Origin: Parcubacteria group bacterium
Lineage (GTDB): Bacteria; Patescibacteriota; JACQLU01
Assembly (NCBI GenBank): GCA_016203935.1
Contig: JACQLU010000030.1
Span: 1 to 37,985, forward strand
Length of the DNA: 37,985 nucleotides
Reading direction: 5' to 3'
Position 1 is the first letter of the stretch. Each line of letters opens with the position of its first letter. Positions 1 through 7,750 of the stretch are shown piece after piece. A program made the translations under genes and the position numbers. The notes under the pieces were generated by a model, which saw only the letters and a list, made by a program, of their open reading frames with translations, was not told the DNA's origin and did not search any database.

Positions 1-31
1 TTAGACATTAGAAATTTAAATTAATTATTGT
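1..31. repeat. degenerate repeat, ATTAGACATTAGAAATT family (A)
   Basis: AT-rich copy cut by the window edge. It begins TTAGACATTAGAAATTTAAA and runs to the dnaK start codon, leaving no room for a Shine-Dalgarno sequence. Confidence 0.7.
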
Positions 32-1918
32 ATGCCAAAAATCATCGGCATCGATCTCGGCACCACCCTTTCTGAAATGGCGGTGATGGAAGGGGGGAAA
101 CCCACCATTATCCCTAATCGCGAAGGCAGCCGCCTTACCCCGTCGGTCGTCGCCATTACCAAAAACGGCGAACGGGTCGTAGGGCAAATCGCGAGACGCC
201 AAGCGATTACCAACCCTAAAAACACGCTCTTTTCCGTGAAGCGCCTCATCGGGCGTCGCTTCGACGATCCGCAAGTAGAGCGCGATAGAAAGTGGCTTCC
301 CTATGATATCCGTAAGAGCGAAAAAGGCGAGGGGGTCGAAGTCAAGATGGGCGACCGCTGGTATGCGCCGCAGGAGATCTCCGCCATGGTGCTCGCGAAA
401 CTCAAGGCCGACGCCGAAGAGTATCTGGGCGATAAGGTCGAAGAAGCGATCATCACCGTACCGGCATATTTTGACGATTCCCAACGCCAGGCGACCAAAG
501 ACGCGGGACAAATTGCCGGGCTTAAGGTCCGAAGGGTCTTAAATGAGCCAACCGCGGCGGCGCTCGCCTATGGTCTCGATAAGAATAAGAACGAGCGGAT
601 CCTCATCTACGATTTGGGCGGGGGAACCTTTGACGTCTCGATTCTCGAAGTGGGGGATAATACTATTGAGGTCAAAGCCACTAATGGCGATACCCATCTT
701 GGCGGAGACGATTTCGACCAGCGGATCATCAATTGGATCACTGCTGAGTTTAAGAAAGAGACCGGCATCGACCTTGGGAAAGATCAGCTCGCCCTTCAGC
801 GGCTTAAGGAAGCGGCCGAGAAGGCGAAGCACGAGCTCTCGACCACCCTCGAGACCGAAATCAACCAGCCCTTTATCACCACCGACGCCGAGGGACCCAA
901 GCATCTCCTTCTTAAGCTTACCCGTGTCCAACTTGAGAATCTCGTAGGCGATCTTATCGATCGCACCTTTGAGCCAGTAACAATTGCTCTTACCGATGCG
1001 AAGCTTACTCCCAAGGATATCGATCAGGTGGTGTTAGTGGGAGGGCAGACGCGCATGCCGGCGATCCAGGCGAGGGTCGAGGATTACTTTGGAAAGAAAG
1101 CCAACAAAACGATCAATCCGGATGAGGTGGTTGCGGTCGGCGCCGCGGTGGAAGCAGGAGTCCTTACCGGCGAGGTGAAAGATATTTTGCTCCTCGATGT
1201 CACGCCGCTTTCGCTATCGATTGAAACCTTAGGCGGTGTCGCCACTAAAATGATCGAAAAGAATACTACCATTCCTACTTCGCGCACCCAGGTCTTCTCC
1301 ACCGCCGCCGATAGTCAGACTTCAGTCGAGATCAAAATCTATCAGGGTGAACGTGAGTTTGCGGCCGACAACAAGCTTTTGGGTACGTTTGTGCTCGACG
1401 GCATCCCGCCCGCGCCCCGCGGCCTTCCGCAGATTGAGGTAACGTACGATATCGACGCCAACGGTATTCTCAATGTATCGGCCAAAGATAAGGCGACCGG
1501 TAAGGAGCAGAAGATTACCATCAAAGCGTCGGCCGGATTATCAAAAGAAGAGATCGCGCGTATGGAGAAAGAGGCCGCAAGCCATGCCGCCGAGGATCAC
1601 AAGCGCAAAGAACGGGTAGAGGCGGCGAACACCGCGGATACGCTCATCTATACTGCCGAGAAGACGCTCAAGGAAGCGGGTGATAAAGTAGCGGCTGATG
1701 CCAAAAAGACAGTCGAAAACAAGATCGAGGAGCTTAAGAAGATCAAAAATGAAGGAACTACCGAGGAGATCAAACTCGCCATGGATGCGCTCTCTGCCGA
1801 ACTACAGAAGGTGGGCGCAGAACTCTATCGGGCGGCCCAGCAAAAGCCCGGCGCGAATCCTGATGATACGAAGCCCAAGGATGAAGGACCGGTGAAGGAA
1901 GGCGAGGTCGAAAAATAA
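32..1918 (+). CDS. dnaK: Molecular chaperone DnaK (Hsp70)
   Basis: ATP-driven cytosolic chaperone that binds unfolded peptides and works with the DnaJ encoded about 1.2 kb downstream. At 628 aa the length is normal. The N-terminal ATPase domain (about 1-375) begins [18 protein letters not shown] and contains [21 protein letters not shown] and a [10 protein letters not shown]-type motif. The linker/substrate domain starts near [15 protein letters not shown], and a helical lid ends in a charged tail. The usual Asn of GTTNS is Leu here. The ATG directly follows an AT-rich repeat with no SD. No grpE is nearby. Identification is very secure. Confidence 0.98.
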   Translation: MPKIIGIDLGTTLSEMAVMEGGKPTIIPNREGSRLTPSVVAITKNGERVVGQIARRQAITNPKNTLFSVKRLIGRRFDDPQVERDRKWLPYDIRKSEKGEGVEVKMGDRWYAPQEISAMVLAKLKADAEEYLGDKVEEAIITVPAYFDDSQRQATKDAGQIAGLKVRRVLNEPTAAALAYGLDKNKNERILIYDLGGGTFDVSILEVGDNTIEVKATNGDTHLGGDDFDQRIINWITAEFKKETGIDLGKDQLALQRLKEAAEKAKHELSTTLETEINQPFITTDAEGPKHLLLKLTRVQLENLVGDLIDRTFEPVTIALTDAKLTPKDIDQVVLVGGQTRMPAIQARVEDYFGKKANKTINPDEVVAVGAAVEAGVLTGEVKDILLLDVTPLSLSIETLGGVATKMIEKNTTIPTSRTQVFSTAADSQTSVEIKIYQGEREFAADNKLLGTFVLDGIPPAPRGLPQIEVTYDIDANGILNVSAKDKATGKEQKITIKASAGLSKEEIARMEKEAASHAAEDHKRKERVEAANTADTLIYTAEKTLKEAGDKVAADAKKTVENKIEELKKIKNEGTTEEIKLAMDALSAELQKVGAELYRAAQQKPGANPDDTKPKDEGPVKEGEVEK

Positions 1919-1926
1919 CCCATTCA

Positions 1927-2068
1927 CCCCGTTAGATGCTCTATTCGAAGTTACCTTGAGGGAGTTACCGTCGATTGATGAAACAATCAGACCATCGCCT
2001 TCTTGCCGAAGCATCTAACGGGGCAGGCACTAACTACCACCAATATTTACACTAATATCCACTAAGTA
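1927..2068. repeat. 14-bp inverted repeat CCCCGTTAGATGCT plus CACTAATATTTAC-type repeat (E)
   Basis: CCCCGTTAGATGCT at 1927-1940 is perfectly complementary to 2010-2023, so the dnaK 3' region can fold into a hairpin with a loop of about 69 nt. It is followed by ACTAAC/CACCAATATT/ACACTAATATCCACTAAG units reaching the next start codon. The hairpin has no T-tract, so it is not a classical terminator. Confidence 0.7.
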
Positions 2069-3019
2069 ATGTCTTTTCGACTGCCGCCTGCATGGATCCC
2101 GCATACGATGGCGACCATTCTTCTTTCGGGAAGCGGAGCCCTTTTTTGGTGGCTTCTTACGAATACCCTACGCGGCGGAGGATTAAGCATCGAAGCGCTT
2201 CTCAAGCTTGCCGGTATCGCCTTGTTCCTTCTTGTGGGCACGGTACTTACAGTCGTGGGGAGCCGCAACCGCCTGTGGCTTGGAGTGACCGCAGGTCTTA
2301 TACTGACGAGTTCGCTCTTCTTTAGTCCCGAGCGCGAGTGGCTTCTTCCTTTCATCGTGTTGGGTATTGGTGCAATACTGATAGGTGCTCGCCACGCGTG
2401 GAGGGAAAGTGAGGAGAGGATTCGCTTCTCTCCCGAGCGCACGGCGCGCGCACTGGCGCCGTTCGTTGGATTTACCCTTGCCGTGATGATCGGAGTAACC
2501 GCCTTTCTCTTTACCAAACCCAACGCTACGGTGACCATTTCGAGAGCGCTTGTGCGTTCGTCACTTGATCTCGTAATGCCGCGGGTGGTAAGCCAGTATC
2601 GTTCTGATATGACCGTAGCAGAACTACTTAACGAGATCGTGAGCATGCAAGACGTAGCACAGAGTGAGGAGTTTCTTAGCCTTCCTCGTACCGAGCAAGA
2701 AAGATTGGTTACCGAAGCAGCCGAGGAGATGCGGCTTGGGTTTGAAAAGAGCCTCGGTCGACCGATTCCGGCGCGCGGTGTAGTCTCGGACGCAGCCGCC
2801 GAGATTCTCAATGAGCAGCTTAAGCGGCTTACCGCTCCCTATCAGGTTCTCTTTCCGTACGTGAATGGACTCACCGCCTATGTGGTGGCGCGGACTCTTT
2901 TTGTGCCCGTGGCATGGCTTGCGCTGCCGCTTACCGCGGCGCTCGTAAGTCTCCTTCGTGCGCTCGGCGTGCTTAAGACCAGTATAAAACAAGTGGAGAA
3001 GACGGTCGTCACATTTTGA
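2069..3019 (+). CDS. Polytopic membrane protein of unknown function
   Basis: Protein of 316 aa between dnaK and dnaJ, function not recognised. Hydrophobic segments lie at about residues 14-34, 45-65, 70-88, 91-107 and 130-150, and a long one at about 266-300. Between the fifth segment and the C-terminal one is a soluble, mostly helical stretch of about 110 residues rich in Glu, Arg and Leu, with one possible site of external or internal protein contact. The start ATG follows repeat DNA and has no SD, like the other core genes here. Its position between two chaperone genes suggests shared transcription but does not define a role. Confidence 0.85.
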   Translation: MSFRLPPAWIPHTMATILLSGSGALFWWLLTNTLRGGGLSIEALLKLAGIALFLLVGTVLTVVGSRNRLWLGVTAGLILTSSLFFSPEREWLLPFIVLGIGAILIGARHAWRESEERIRFSPERTARALAPFVGFTLAVMIGVTAFLFTKPNATVTISRALVRSSLDLVMPRVVSQYRSDMTVAELLNEIVSMQDVAQSEEFLSLPRTEQERLVTEAAEEMRLGFEKSLGRPIPARGVVSDAAAEILNEQLKRLTAPYQVLFPYVNGLTAYVVARTLFVPVAWLALPLTAALVSLLRALGVLKTSIKQVEKTVVTF

Positions 3020-3035
3020 CTAAGTGTAAAATGCA

Positions 3036-3140
3036 AAGTTCAAAAATCAAAATTAAAGAATTTGCCTACGGCAATGATTTTGAATTTTGACTTTTGTCCG
3101 CCAAAAGGCGGATCTGCCTTAGGCATGACATTTTGAACTA
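3036..3140. repeat. degenerate repeat, AAAATTTTGAATTTTGAC family (C), with palindromes
   Basis: Units such as AAAGTTCAAAAATCAAAATT and TTTTGAATTTTGACTTTTG form imperfect inverted repeats. A palindromic insert, GTCCGCCAAAAGGCGGATC, with an adjacent TGCCTTAGGCA sits inside. The block ends 5 nt before the dnaJ GTG. Confidence 0.7.
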
Positions 3141-3145
3141 ATTCT

Positions 3146-4243
3146 GTGGCCCAAGACTACTATCACATCTTAGGAGTATCGAAAGGCGCTTCGCCGGATG
3201 AGATCAAGCGGGCGTATCGCAAGCTTGCCCATGAGTATCATCCGGATAAAGCGGGCGGCAATGAAGCTAAGTTTAAAGAGATAAACGAAGCGTATCAGAT
3301 ACTCTCTGATTCCACCAAGCGCACCCAGTACGATCAGTTTGGGAGCACCTTTGCTACCAATGGCGGTGCCGCGGCGGGGCAGGGTTTTGGCGGTTTTCCA
3401 TTTTCCGCCCAAGGCGGATCCCCGCCTACCGGCGAGGCAGGCGCCTTCGGCGAAGGATTCAATTTTGGCAACTTCGACGATCTCTCCGATATTTTCTCGA
3501 CTTTCTTTGGAGGGCAGCGCACCGGTGGAAGGAGAGCTCGCCGCAGGACCGTGCCCGAGATTACGCTTGATCTTAATTTAGAAGAGGCAGCGTTCGGCGG
3601 AGAGAAAGCGATTACCCTTGAGCATGATGTTGTCTGTACAAGGTGCAAGGGGACCGGCGCCGAGCCGGGAGCCAAGAAAATTCGCTGCGCAACCTGTCAG
3701 GGAAAGGGAGAAGTGCGGCGTACGGAGTCCACTCCGTTTGGGTCCTTTTCAAGTGTGAGCGAGTGCCCTACTTGTCATGGTGAGGGATCACGCCCGGAGA
3801 AAGTATGTAGTACGTGTCAAGGGAGGGGAGAGACGCGGAGCCGAAAGACGATCACGATAAACATCCCTCCCGGCATTGACAATGGTCAAACTATCAAGGT
3901 GAGCGGCCGAGATGGCAGGGACGAGCTTTACGTGACGATCCGCGTCCGTTCTCATCCCAAGTTTCGCCGCGACGAGAGTAATCTTTATACCGAGGAGGCG
4001 GTGAGTCTTGCCGATGCCGTATTGGGAAGCAGTCTTACCATCTCGACGCTTAAGGGAAGTGTGAAACTAAAAATTCCCCCCGGCACACAACCCGAAACCA
4101 CCTTCCGTATCCGCGGCGAGGGGGTGCCTATGCTCCATCACGAGAGCGTCCGCGGCGATCTCTTGGTAAAGGTCCACGTGGCGATACCGGAGAGATTAAC
4201 CCCCGAACAGCGCAACCTCTTTGCAAAGTTAGGTAAGATGTAG
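3146..4243 (+). CDS. dnaJ: Chaperone protein DnaJ (Hsp40)
   Basis: Co-chaperone that stimulates DnaK ATP hydrolysis and delivers substrates. At 365 aa it shows the full type I layout: a J-domain (about 3-67) with YHPDKAGG containing the HPD motif, a G/F-rich linker (about 70-130), a zinc domain with four repeats [24 protein letters not shown] and CSTCQGRG, then C-terminal beta domains ending [14 protein letters not shown]. The start is GTG with no SD ([11 protein letters not shown]). The linker contains an in-frame palindromic element shared with intergenic DNA (see separate feature). Very secure. Confidence 0.97.
   Translation: MAQDYYHILGVSKGASPDEIKRAYRKLAHEYHPDKAGGNEAKFKEINEAYQILSDSTKRTQYDQFGSTFATNGGAAAGQGFGGFPFSAQGGSPPTGEAGAFGEGFNFGNFDDLSDIFSTFFGGQRTGGRRARRRTVPEITLDLNLEEAAFGGEKAITLEHDVVCTRCKGTGAEPGAKKIRCATCQGKGEVRRTESTPFGSFSSVSECPTCHGEGSRPEKVCSTCQGRGETRSRKTITINIPPGIDNGQTIKVSGRDGRDELYVTIRVRSHPKFRRDESNLYTEEAVSLADAVLGSSLTISTLKGSVKLKIPPGTQPETTFRIRGEGVPMLHHESVRGDLLVKVHVAIPERLTPEQRNLFAKLGKM
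3401..3451. repeat. palindromic element inside dnaJ coding sequence
   Basis: TTTTCCGCCCAAGGCGGATC is the same kind of element as the intergenic TTTCCGCCTAGGGCGGATCC at 36323 and GTCCGCCAAAAGGCGGATC at 3097. A second stem CCGCCTACCGGCG and a third GCGCCTTCGGCG follow. The reading frame stays open and gives Gly/Pro/Ala-rich linker residues. Confidence 0.65.
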
Positions 4244-4261
4244 AGACCGGTGGTACAATAG

Positions 4262-4400
4262 ACGGAAGAGATACTTATAGATATATAGATATTTGTTCCG
4301 ACCGCGGTCGGAACGATATTCGTCGTGGTACACAATGAATATCTACGAGTATCGGTCGCGCGAGAGCGACCAAGTATCTATAAATATCAGCATCGAATAT
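4262..4400. repeat. degenerate repeat, AGATACTTATAGATAT / AAGTATC family (D), with two palindromes
   Basis: AT-rich GATATTT/AGTATC units are interrupted by a perfect 20-nt palindrome GTTCCGACCGCGGTCGGAAC and, at 4354-4371, by GGTCGCGCGAGAGCGACC. The arrangement GAGTATC-palindrome-AAGTATC recurs at 17741-17770. The ORF track extends an ORF upstream through this block, but it is better read as non-coding. Confidence 0.65.
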
Positions 4401-4922
4401 ATGCCTTTCGACATCTCGACGAGTTCCCTCTCTGCTAGTGACCTTCTCATCTTTGTTCTCTTTATTGTAGCCGTTCTTCTCTATGGTTTAAGTCTTGGGC
4501 GCAAGCGCATGACCATCATGCTCGTTGCGCTCTATATGGCGCTCGCGATCGTACAGGGACTTTCGTTTTTGCCCGATTCTTTCCTACGCGATCGCATTCC
4601 TGATGAGAGGGTTTTTGCAGTGTACGGAGGCATCTTTATTGGTGCGGCACTCATATTATACGTGCTTTTATCGCGTTCGGTGGTGCGGCGGATTTCGCGC
4701 GATGGATCGAGTGGAGTGCTCGTTACGATCCTCATGAGTCTTCTCCATATAGGCTTTATCACCTCGGTGCTTCTTTCCTTGGCAACCGACGAATTTCTTG
4801 CTACCCTATCACCGTTTACTGAAAAGATCTTTGTTGAGGGGGTAGCGCGGTTCCTCTGGCTCATCGCTCCCATTGTTTCGCTCGTCTTTTTAGGTGGACG
4901 GAGGCAGAGAGAAGAACCTTAA
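4401..4922 (+). CDS. Small polytopic membrane protein, unknown function
   Basis: About 173 aa if translation starts at the ATG giving MPFDISTSS. The longer ORF (from 4293) would translate repeat DNA, so I reject that extension. Five hydrophobic segments are visible: about 14-32 (LLIFVLFIVAVLLYG), 38-55, 71-90 (YGGIFIGAALILYVLL), 103-124 and 146-166. Basic residues between segments (RSVVRRISR, GGRRQREE) suggest an orientation with the C-terminus in the cytosol. No catalytic motif is evident. The gene follows dnaJ on the same strand, with a repeat block and no SD between. Confidence 0.75.
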   Translation: MPFDISTSSLSASDLLIFVLFIVAVLLYGLSLGRKRMTIMLVALYMALAIVQGLSFLPDSFLRDRIPDERVFAVYGGIFIGAALILYVLLSRSVVRRISRDGSSGVLVTILMSLLHIGFITSVLLSLATDEFLATLSPFTEKIFVEGVARFLWLIAPIVSLVFLGGRRQREEP

Positions 4923-4960
4923 TTAGACATTAGAAATTGGTCATTAGATATTCCAAATGT
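4921..4960. repeat. family A degenerate repeat
   Basis: ATTAGACATTAGAAATTGG followed by TCATTAGATATT, directly after the membrane protein stop codon and directly before the tRNA-like array. Confidence 0.7.
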
Positions 4961-4962
4961 AT

Positions 4963-5057
4963 GCGCCCATAGCTTCCGCCACAGGCGGATCAGCCTCGGG
5001 CTGACAATGGCAGAGCAGGGTCGCCTGAGGCGACCAAGGTTGCAGGCCCGCCCAGCA
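4963..5057 (+). pseudogene. tRNA-Lys pseudogene interrupted by two palindromes
   Basis: GCGCCCATAGCT matches the 5' end of the intact tRNA at 5067. The match then breaks into a palindromic insert (CCGCCACAGGCGG, then CAGCCTCGGGCTG), resumes with AATGGCAGAGCAGGG, is broken again by TCGCCTGAGGCGACC where the anticodon arm should be, and resumes with AAGGTTGCAGG before a damaged T arm (GCCCGCCCAGCA). It cannot fold as a tRNA. Confidence 0.75.
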
Positions 5058-5066
5058 CCTTTCTTT

Positions 5067-5138
5067 GCGCCCATAGCTCAATGGTAGAGCAGGGGCCTTT
5101 TAAGCCCAAGGTTGTAGGTTCGAGCCCTACTGGGCGCA
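5067..5138 (+). tRNA. tRNA-Lys (anticodon TTT)
   Basis: Cloverleaf can be drawn by hand: acceptor GCGCCCA/TGGGCGC, D stem GCTC/GAGC with loop AATGGTA, anticodon loop CTTTTAA (anticodon TTT, Lys), T stem GTAGG/CCTAC with loop TTCGAGC, discriminator A. The CCA end is not encoded. The outermost anticodon-stem pair is G-A. Broken copies of the same gene lie on both sides. Confidence 0.95.
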
Positions 5139-5156
5139 ATGTTTTGGATACATCAT

Positions 5157-5230
5157 CTAAGGTTCAGGGTTCGCCCCGAGATAAACTCAGGGCGCTACGG
5201 GTTCATCCCGGGCGAGCCCTACTGGGCGCA
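5157..5230 (+). pseudogene. 3' fragment of tRNA-Lys with insertion in the T arm
   Basis: CTAAGGTTCAGGGTTCG resembles the variable/T region of the intact tRNA. The 3' end AGCCCTACTGGGCGCA is identical to it. About 41 nt holding CGCCC...GGGCG and CGGGTTCATCCCG palindromes separates the two parts. Confidence 0.7.
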
Positions 5231-5253
5231 AAAGGATATTTAGGCATATAGCG

Positions 5254-5289
5254 TTTAGACATTAGAAATTAGTCATTAGGCATTTTTGT
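5254..5289. repeat. family A degenerate repeat
   Basis: TTTAGACATTAGAAATTAGT then CATTAGGCATTTTTG, placed a few bases upstream of the slipin ATG. Confidence 0.7.
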
Positions 5290-5299
5290 TTTCCTTTTT

Positions 5300-6070
5300 A
5301 TGTCCCCACTCTTTTGGTGGATCTTCGGCATCATCGCTTTCCTTATCCTCGCTGGACTTAGGGTTATAGACCAATACGAGCGGGGAGTGATTTTAACCCT
5401 CGGGAAATATGCCGGTACTCGCGGCCCCGGACTCACGTGGATCCTTATAGTATTCCAGCGGATGGTAAAGGTTGATTTGCGAATTGCGACCACCGACATT
5501 CCCCAGCAAGAGGTCATCACGCGCGACAATGTCACCGTCGGTATTAACGCGGTGGTCTATTTTAGAGTTGAAAGCGCTGAAAAAGCGATCTTGGAAGTGC
5601 AGGATTTTCGGCAGGCGGTTGCTTTGTACGCGCAGGCGGCCTTACGGGATGTGATTGGCGGAGTGGAACTTGATTCTTTGCTTTCCGAACGGGATAAGAT
5701 TGCTGATGAAATAAAGAAGATCGTGGATGCGGCTACCGATCCATGGGGCGTTGATGTAGGAACGATCAAGCTTCAGGATATCGAACTTCCCCAAGACATG
5801 AAGCGGGTGATGGCGAAGCAAGCGGAAGCCGAGCGGGAACGGCGTGCGATTATTATTCAGGCGGCAGGGGAATATAGTGCGGCCGAAAAGTTATCCCAAG
5901 CAGCGCAGGTTTTAAGCTCGGTACCGAGTGGAATTTCCTTACGAACACTCCAGACCATTGAAAAGATTAACCCCGATCCTTCAAAGACGGTCATCTTTGC
6001 GCTTCCTATCGAGTTTTTGGAAGGCATAAAATCCCTTGCCAGCTTTCTTAAGAGTAAGACGAAAGAGTAG
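5300..6070 (+). CDS. Slipin/stomatin-like SPFH (band 7) membrane protein
   Basis: Membrane-anchored scaffold protein of 256 aa. An N-terminal transmembrane helix (about 4-20, WWIFGIIAFLILAGL) leads into the stomatin signature IDQYERGVILTLGKY. The SPFH domain (about 22-185) includes RGPGLTWILIVF, TRDNVTVGINAVVYFRV and WGVDVGTIKLQDIELP. A helical region, MAKQAEAERERRAIIIQAAGE, follows as in slipins that oligomerise into membrane microdomains. Slipins are often paired with a NfeD-type protein, but none is seen here. ATG start, no SD (upstream is T-rich). Family assignment is secure; cellular role is inferred. Confidence 0.93.
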   Translation: MSPLFWWIFGIIAFLILAGLRVIDQYERGVILTLGKYAGTRGPGLTWILIVFQRMVKVDLRIATTDIPQQEVITRDNVTVGINAVVYFRVESAEKAILEVQDFRQAVALYAQAALRDVIGGVELDSLLSERDKIADEIKKIVDAATDPWGVDVGTIKLQDIELPQDMKRVMAKQAEAERERRAIIIQAAGEYSAAEKLSQAAQVLSSVPSGISLRTLQTIEKINPDPSKTVIFALPIEFLEGIKSLASFLKSKTKE

Positions 6071-6094
6071 AACCAATCTCAAAAATATCCTCTC

Positions 6095-6143
6095 TGTCAT
6101 CCCAGACCGCGCCTGCCCGCCTCTGGAGGGATCTGGGATCCAG
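6095..6143. repeat. interspersed palindrome GTCATCCCAGA...TCTGGGATCC
   Basis: CCCAGA (6101-6106) pairs with TCTGGG (6132-6137). The sense is close to the GTCATTCTGA...GGATGAC elements elsewhere in this window. Confidence 0.6.
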
Positions 6144-6318
6144 AAATAAGGTAGTTTTTAGAGAATAAATGTTTTCCCCATCATTGAGGAAAAGTAGCAT
6201 AGGAAGCTGCCGCTTCCTCATATCTGCATGTGGATAACATGTGGGAATCACTTTAGTGATGACGCAAAAATAGCAAATAAATCGATCAAGAGAATTACAA
6301 AAGTGGCATATAATAGCG

Positions 6319-6347
6319 AAAAAACCGCATAAGAAAGCGGATTTTTT
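6319..6347. terminator. bidirectional Rho-independent terminator
   Basis: A-tract AAAAAACCGC, an 8-nt loop, then GCGGATTTTTT. The hairpin has a T-tract on both strands and separates the slipin from the RNA patch. It also helps close the gap after 6070, which otherwise holds only repeat-like DNA. Confidence 0.8.
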
Positions 6348-6366
6348 GTTATACACAAAAAGACTA

Positions 6367-6395
6367 TTGACAGCTTTTTACCCGCCTGCTAGGAT
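6367..6395 (+). promoter_or_regulatory. Sigma-70/A type promoter
   Basis: TTGACA (6367-6372), 17-bp spacer, TAGGAT (6390-6395). Predicted start near 6402, leading into the structured RNA candidate. Confidence 0.7.
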
Positions 6396-6401
6396 TGCAA
6401 C

Positions 6402-6622
6402 ATCGGAGGGTAAAGAGAGTGGCGTTGCAATTCCAAAGCCAGGATGGCTTTCGTGAGCAGGAGGCGGTAAAACGCCATCTGCGCATGAAGCCCGCTTGAC
6501 AGCGGAAAAGCAGGAGCCCCCAAAGCTCCAGTTGCGATCGGAACTCTCTGGTATAATGTTTCCGCCTTTTGGCGGAGCATAAGGGGCTGTCACTTCACGG
6601 TGCCAGCCCTTCTTCTTTTTTA
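6402..6622 (+). ncRNA. candidate structured RNA, class not recognised
   Basis: Begins just after a strong promoter. AGAGAGT (6414-6420) pairs with ACTCTCT (6543-6549) to close a domain holding hairpins AAAGCCA/TGGCTTT with GGA loop, GGCG/CGCC, CCGCT/AGCGG and GGAGC/GCTCC. A TATAAT at 6552-6557, a CCGCC/GGCGG palindrome and a terminator hairpin GGGCTG/CAGCCC (6584-6609) followed by CTTCTTCTTTTTT come next. The RNA may therefore end near 6555 or run to 6622. I found no convincing match to tmRNA, RNase P, 6S or SRP RNA by eye. No SD-led ORF is visible. Confidence 0.55.
6581..6622 (+). terminator. Rho-independent terminator
   Basis: GGGCTG...CAGCCC stem followed by TTCTTCTTTTTTATCC. Confidence 0.75.
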
Positions 6623-6768
6623 TCCTCCCGTCCGTAAACTCTGGCTTTTCTTTTTCTATTTCCTATCGAAGTTAATGTGGAGTAGCAATACCTCGAGCCA
6701 AAATTGGCTTATTTAAGCCATAGAATTGACATTTTAGGTTGACTTTTCGTCTAAAGTCCCTTGGCCCC

Positions 6769-6797
6769 TTGACAGGAATTTCAGAATAGTGTACATT
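6769..6797 (+). promoter_or_regulatory. Sigma-70/A type promoter
   Basis: TTGACA (6769-6774), 17-bp spacer, TACATT (6792-6797). A further TTGACA at about 6725 lies upstream with a weaker downstream box. Confidence 0.75.
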
Positions 6798-6803
6798 GCC
6801 GGA

Positions 6804-7068
6804 GTCAGGCTAGGTGCGTGTGGGCCTCTCCATCCCATGACGCTGAAGGACCGGAACTTCAGCCGAGCACGACAAACCCCCGAGCCGCCGGGGTGCCATC
6901 ATTGAACCGTGCAGAGAGCGGGCCGGAGTCTGCACGGAGGAGATAAGGGAGGGTAATCCTGACCGCTGGAAGAGGCCTAGCGTCGTCCGGTAGGCAGCGA
7001 AAAGGTTCCCTCCCGCTTTCACAATCAGTATAGATAGCCGGTGCTCATAAAGCCCGGCTTTATTTTTT
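6804..7068 (+). ncRNA. candidate structured RNA with GGGAGGG long-range stem
   Basis: About 265 nt between a promoter and a terminator, without a convincing ORF on the plus strand. Stems visible: GCTGAAG/CTTCAGC (6842/6857), CCGTGCAGA/TCTGCACGG (6907/6929), and long-range GGGAGGG (6947-6953)/CCCTCCC (7008-7014) enclosing CGCTGG/CCTAGCG. It ends with AGCCGG...CCGGCT then TTATTTTTT. The closing order (stem, GGGAGGG stem, terminator) parallels the RNA at 21145-21411. The minus-strand ORF 6810-7136 is a shadow. Confidence 0.6.
7036..7068 (+). terminator. Rho-independent terminator
   Basis: AGCCGG (7036-7041) pairs with CCGGCT (7054-7059), followed by a TTATTTTTT run. Confidence 0.75.
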
Positions 7069-7148
7069 ACCAAGCCGGTTACCCTAGCTTTTTCTTTTTT
7101 TGTGAATGACCTTTTTAAAACACGGCCGCCCCTCAAAAAAGGACAGTT

Positions 7149-7177
7149 TTGACACTCTCACACAATAGTGTTAGTCT
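7149..7177 (+). promoter_or_regulatory. Sigma-70/A type promoter
   Basis: TTGACA (7149-7154), 17-bp spacer, TAGTCT (7172-7177), upstream of the 7227 gene. Confidence 0.7.
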
Positions 7178-7184
7178 ATGAAAT

Positions 7185-7223
7185 CTATCCCCGGGCACGG
7201 AATGTGCTGGGATGGTAGGAGGG
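7185..7223 (+). promoter_or_regulatory. 5'UTR hairpin abutting the SD of gene 7227
   Basis: CTATCCC (7185-7191) pairs with GGGATGG (7209-7215), and the inner GGCAC pairs with GTGCT. The SD AGGAGGG follows at 7217-7223, two bases after the stem. Confidence 0.6.
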
Positions 7224-7226
7224 ACG

Positions 7227-7586
7227 ATGCAAATCTCCGTCTACCAACACAGTGCCAGTGACTTCAAAGTCGCCTGGCAAACGGAAGACGGTCGCCGCGA
7301 GGAGGTGCATACCATGTTCGACTTGGGTGGAGCAATAAGCTTTGCCCTCGGACTGAAGTGCGCCGCCCTAGGCCGTGGCGAGCCTACGCTCTTATCCTTC
7401 AATCTCAAGGATCCTCTCATGAACCGCGGGTTCTTTGAGGGGTTCCGGAGGGGATGCAAGGATCCGCGCGTTAGGCAAGATGGCTCCGGGTACACCTTCC
7501 ACGAGCGCACAAGGTCTCCCGTCCCCCAGTTCTCTGGCACAACAAACGCTTCGCTGTGCCAGGTGATTCGGGAGTCGGTCCACTAA
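7227..7586 (+). CDS. Hypothetical protein, orphan SD-led small gene
   Basis: Protein of 119 aa, not recognised. I prefer the ATG at 7227 (MQISVYQ) over the upstream 7212 start of the ORF track, because AGGAGGG lies 3-5 nt before 7227. It is soluble, with a beta-like N-terminus (ISVYQHSASDFKVAW), a possible helix rich in Gly/Ala (DLGGAISFALGLKCAAL) and a basic, Arg/Gly/Pro-rich C-terminal half. It has its own promoter and terminator and so forms a single-gene transcription unit, unlike the core genes around it. No function can be assigned. Confidence 0.75.
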   Translation: MQISVYQHSASDFKVAWQTEDGRREEVHTMFDLGGAISFALGLKCAALGRGEPTLLSFNLKDPLMNRGFFEGFRRGCKDPRVRQDGSGYTFHERTRSPVPQFSGTTNASLCQVIRESVH

Positions 7587-7605
7587 GCGCTCGTAAACGG
7601 TCACT

Positions 7606-7692
7606 CCACAAGACCTCAACTTTGTGGACGCGAAGGTCGCAGCGTAACCGCGACCCCTAGACGCCGATAGCAGCATCGGCGTTTTTCTTTTC
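7606..7692 (+). terminator. three 3'UTR hairpins ending in a terminator
   Basis: TCCACAA/TTGTGGA, then GGTCGC/GCGACC, then ACGCCGAT (7661-7668)/ATCGGCGT (7675-7682) followed by TTTTCTTTTCC. Only the last is a classical Rho-independent terminator. Confidence 0.8.
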
Positions 7693-7701
7693 CCTCCTAT
7701 T

Positions 7702-7730
7702 TTGACAACACAGCCTCTTGTTGCTAATAA
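7702..7730 (+). promoter_or_regulatory. Sigma-70/A type promoter
   Basis: TTGACA (7702-7707), 17-bp spacer, TAATAA (7725-7730). The predicted transcript start is only about 14 nt upstream of the 7751 ATG, leaving a short leader CCTTCTAAGGAGG. Confidence 0.8.
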
Positions 7731-7750
7731 TCCTTCTAAGGAGGTCAATT

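Noticed and set aside
2062-2811. 249-aa minus-strand ORF
   Set aside because: Antisense to the clear membrane protein at 2069-3019, of low-complexity Ser/Arg composition.
6402-7068. tmRNA, RNase P RNA, 6S RNA or SRP RNA
   Set aside because: The conserved sequence blocks and end pairing of these RNAs as I know them are not visible in the two candidates.
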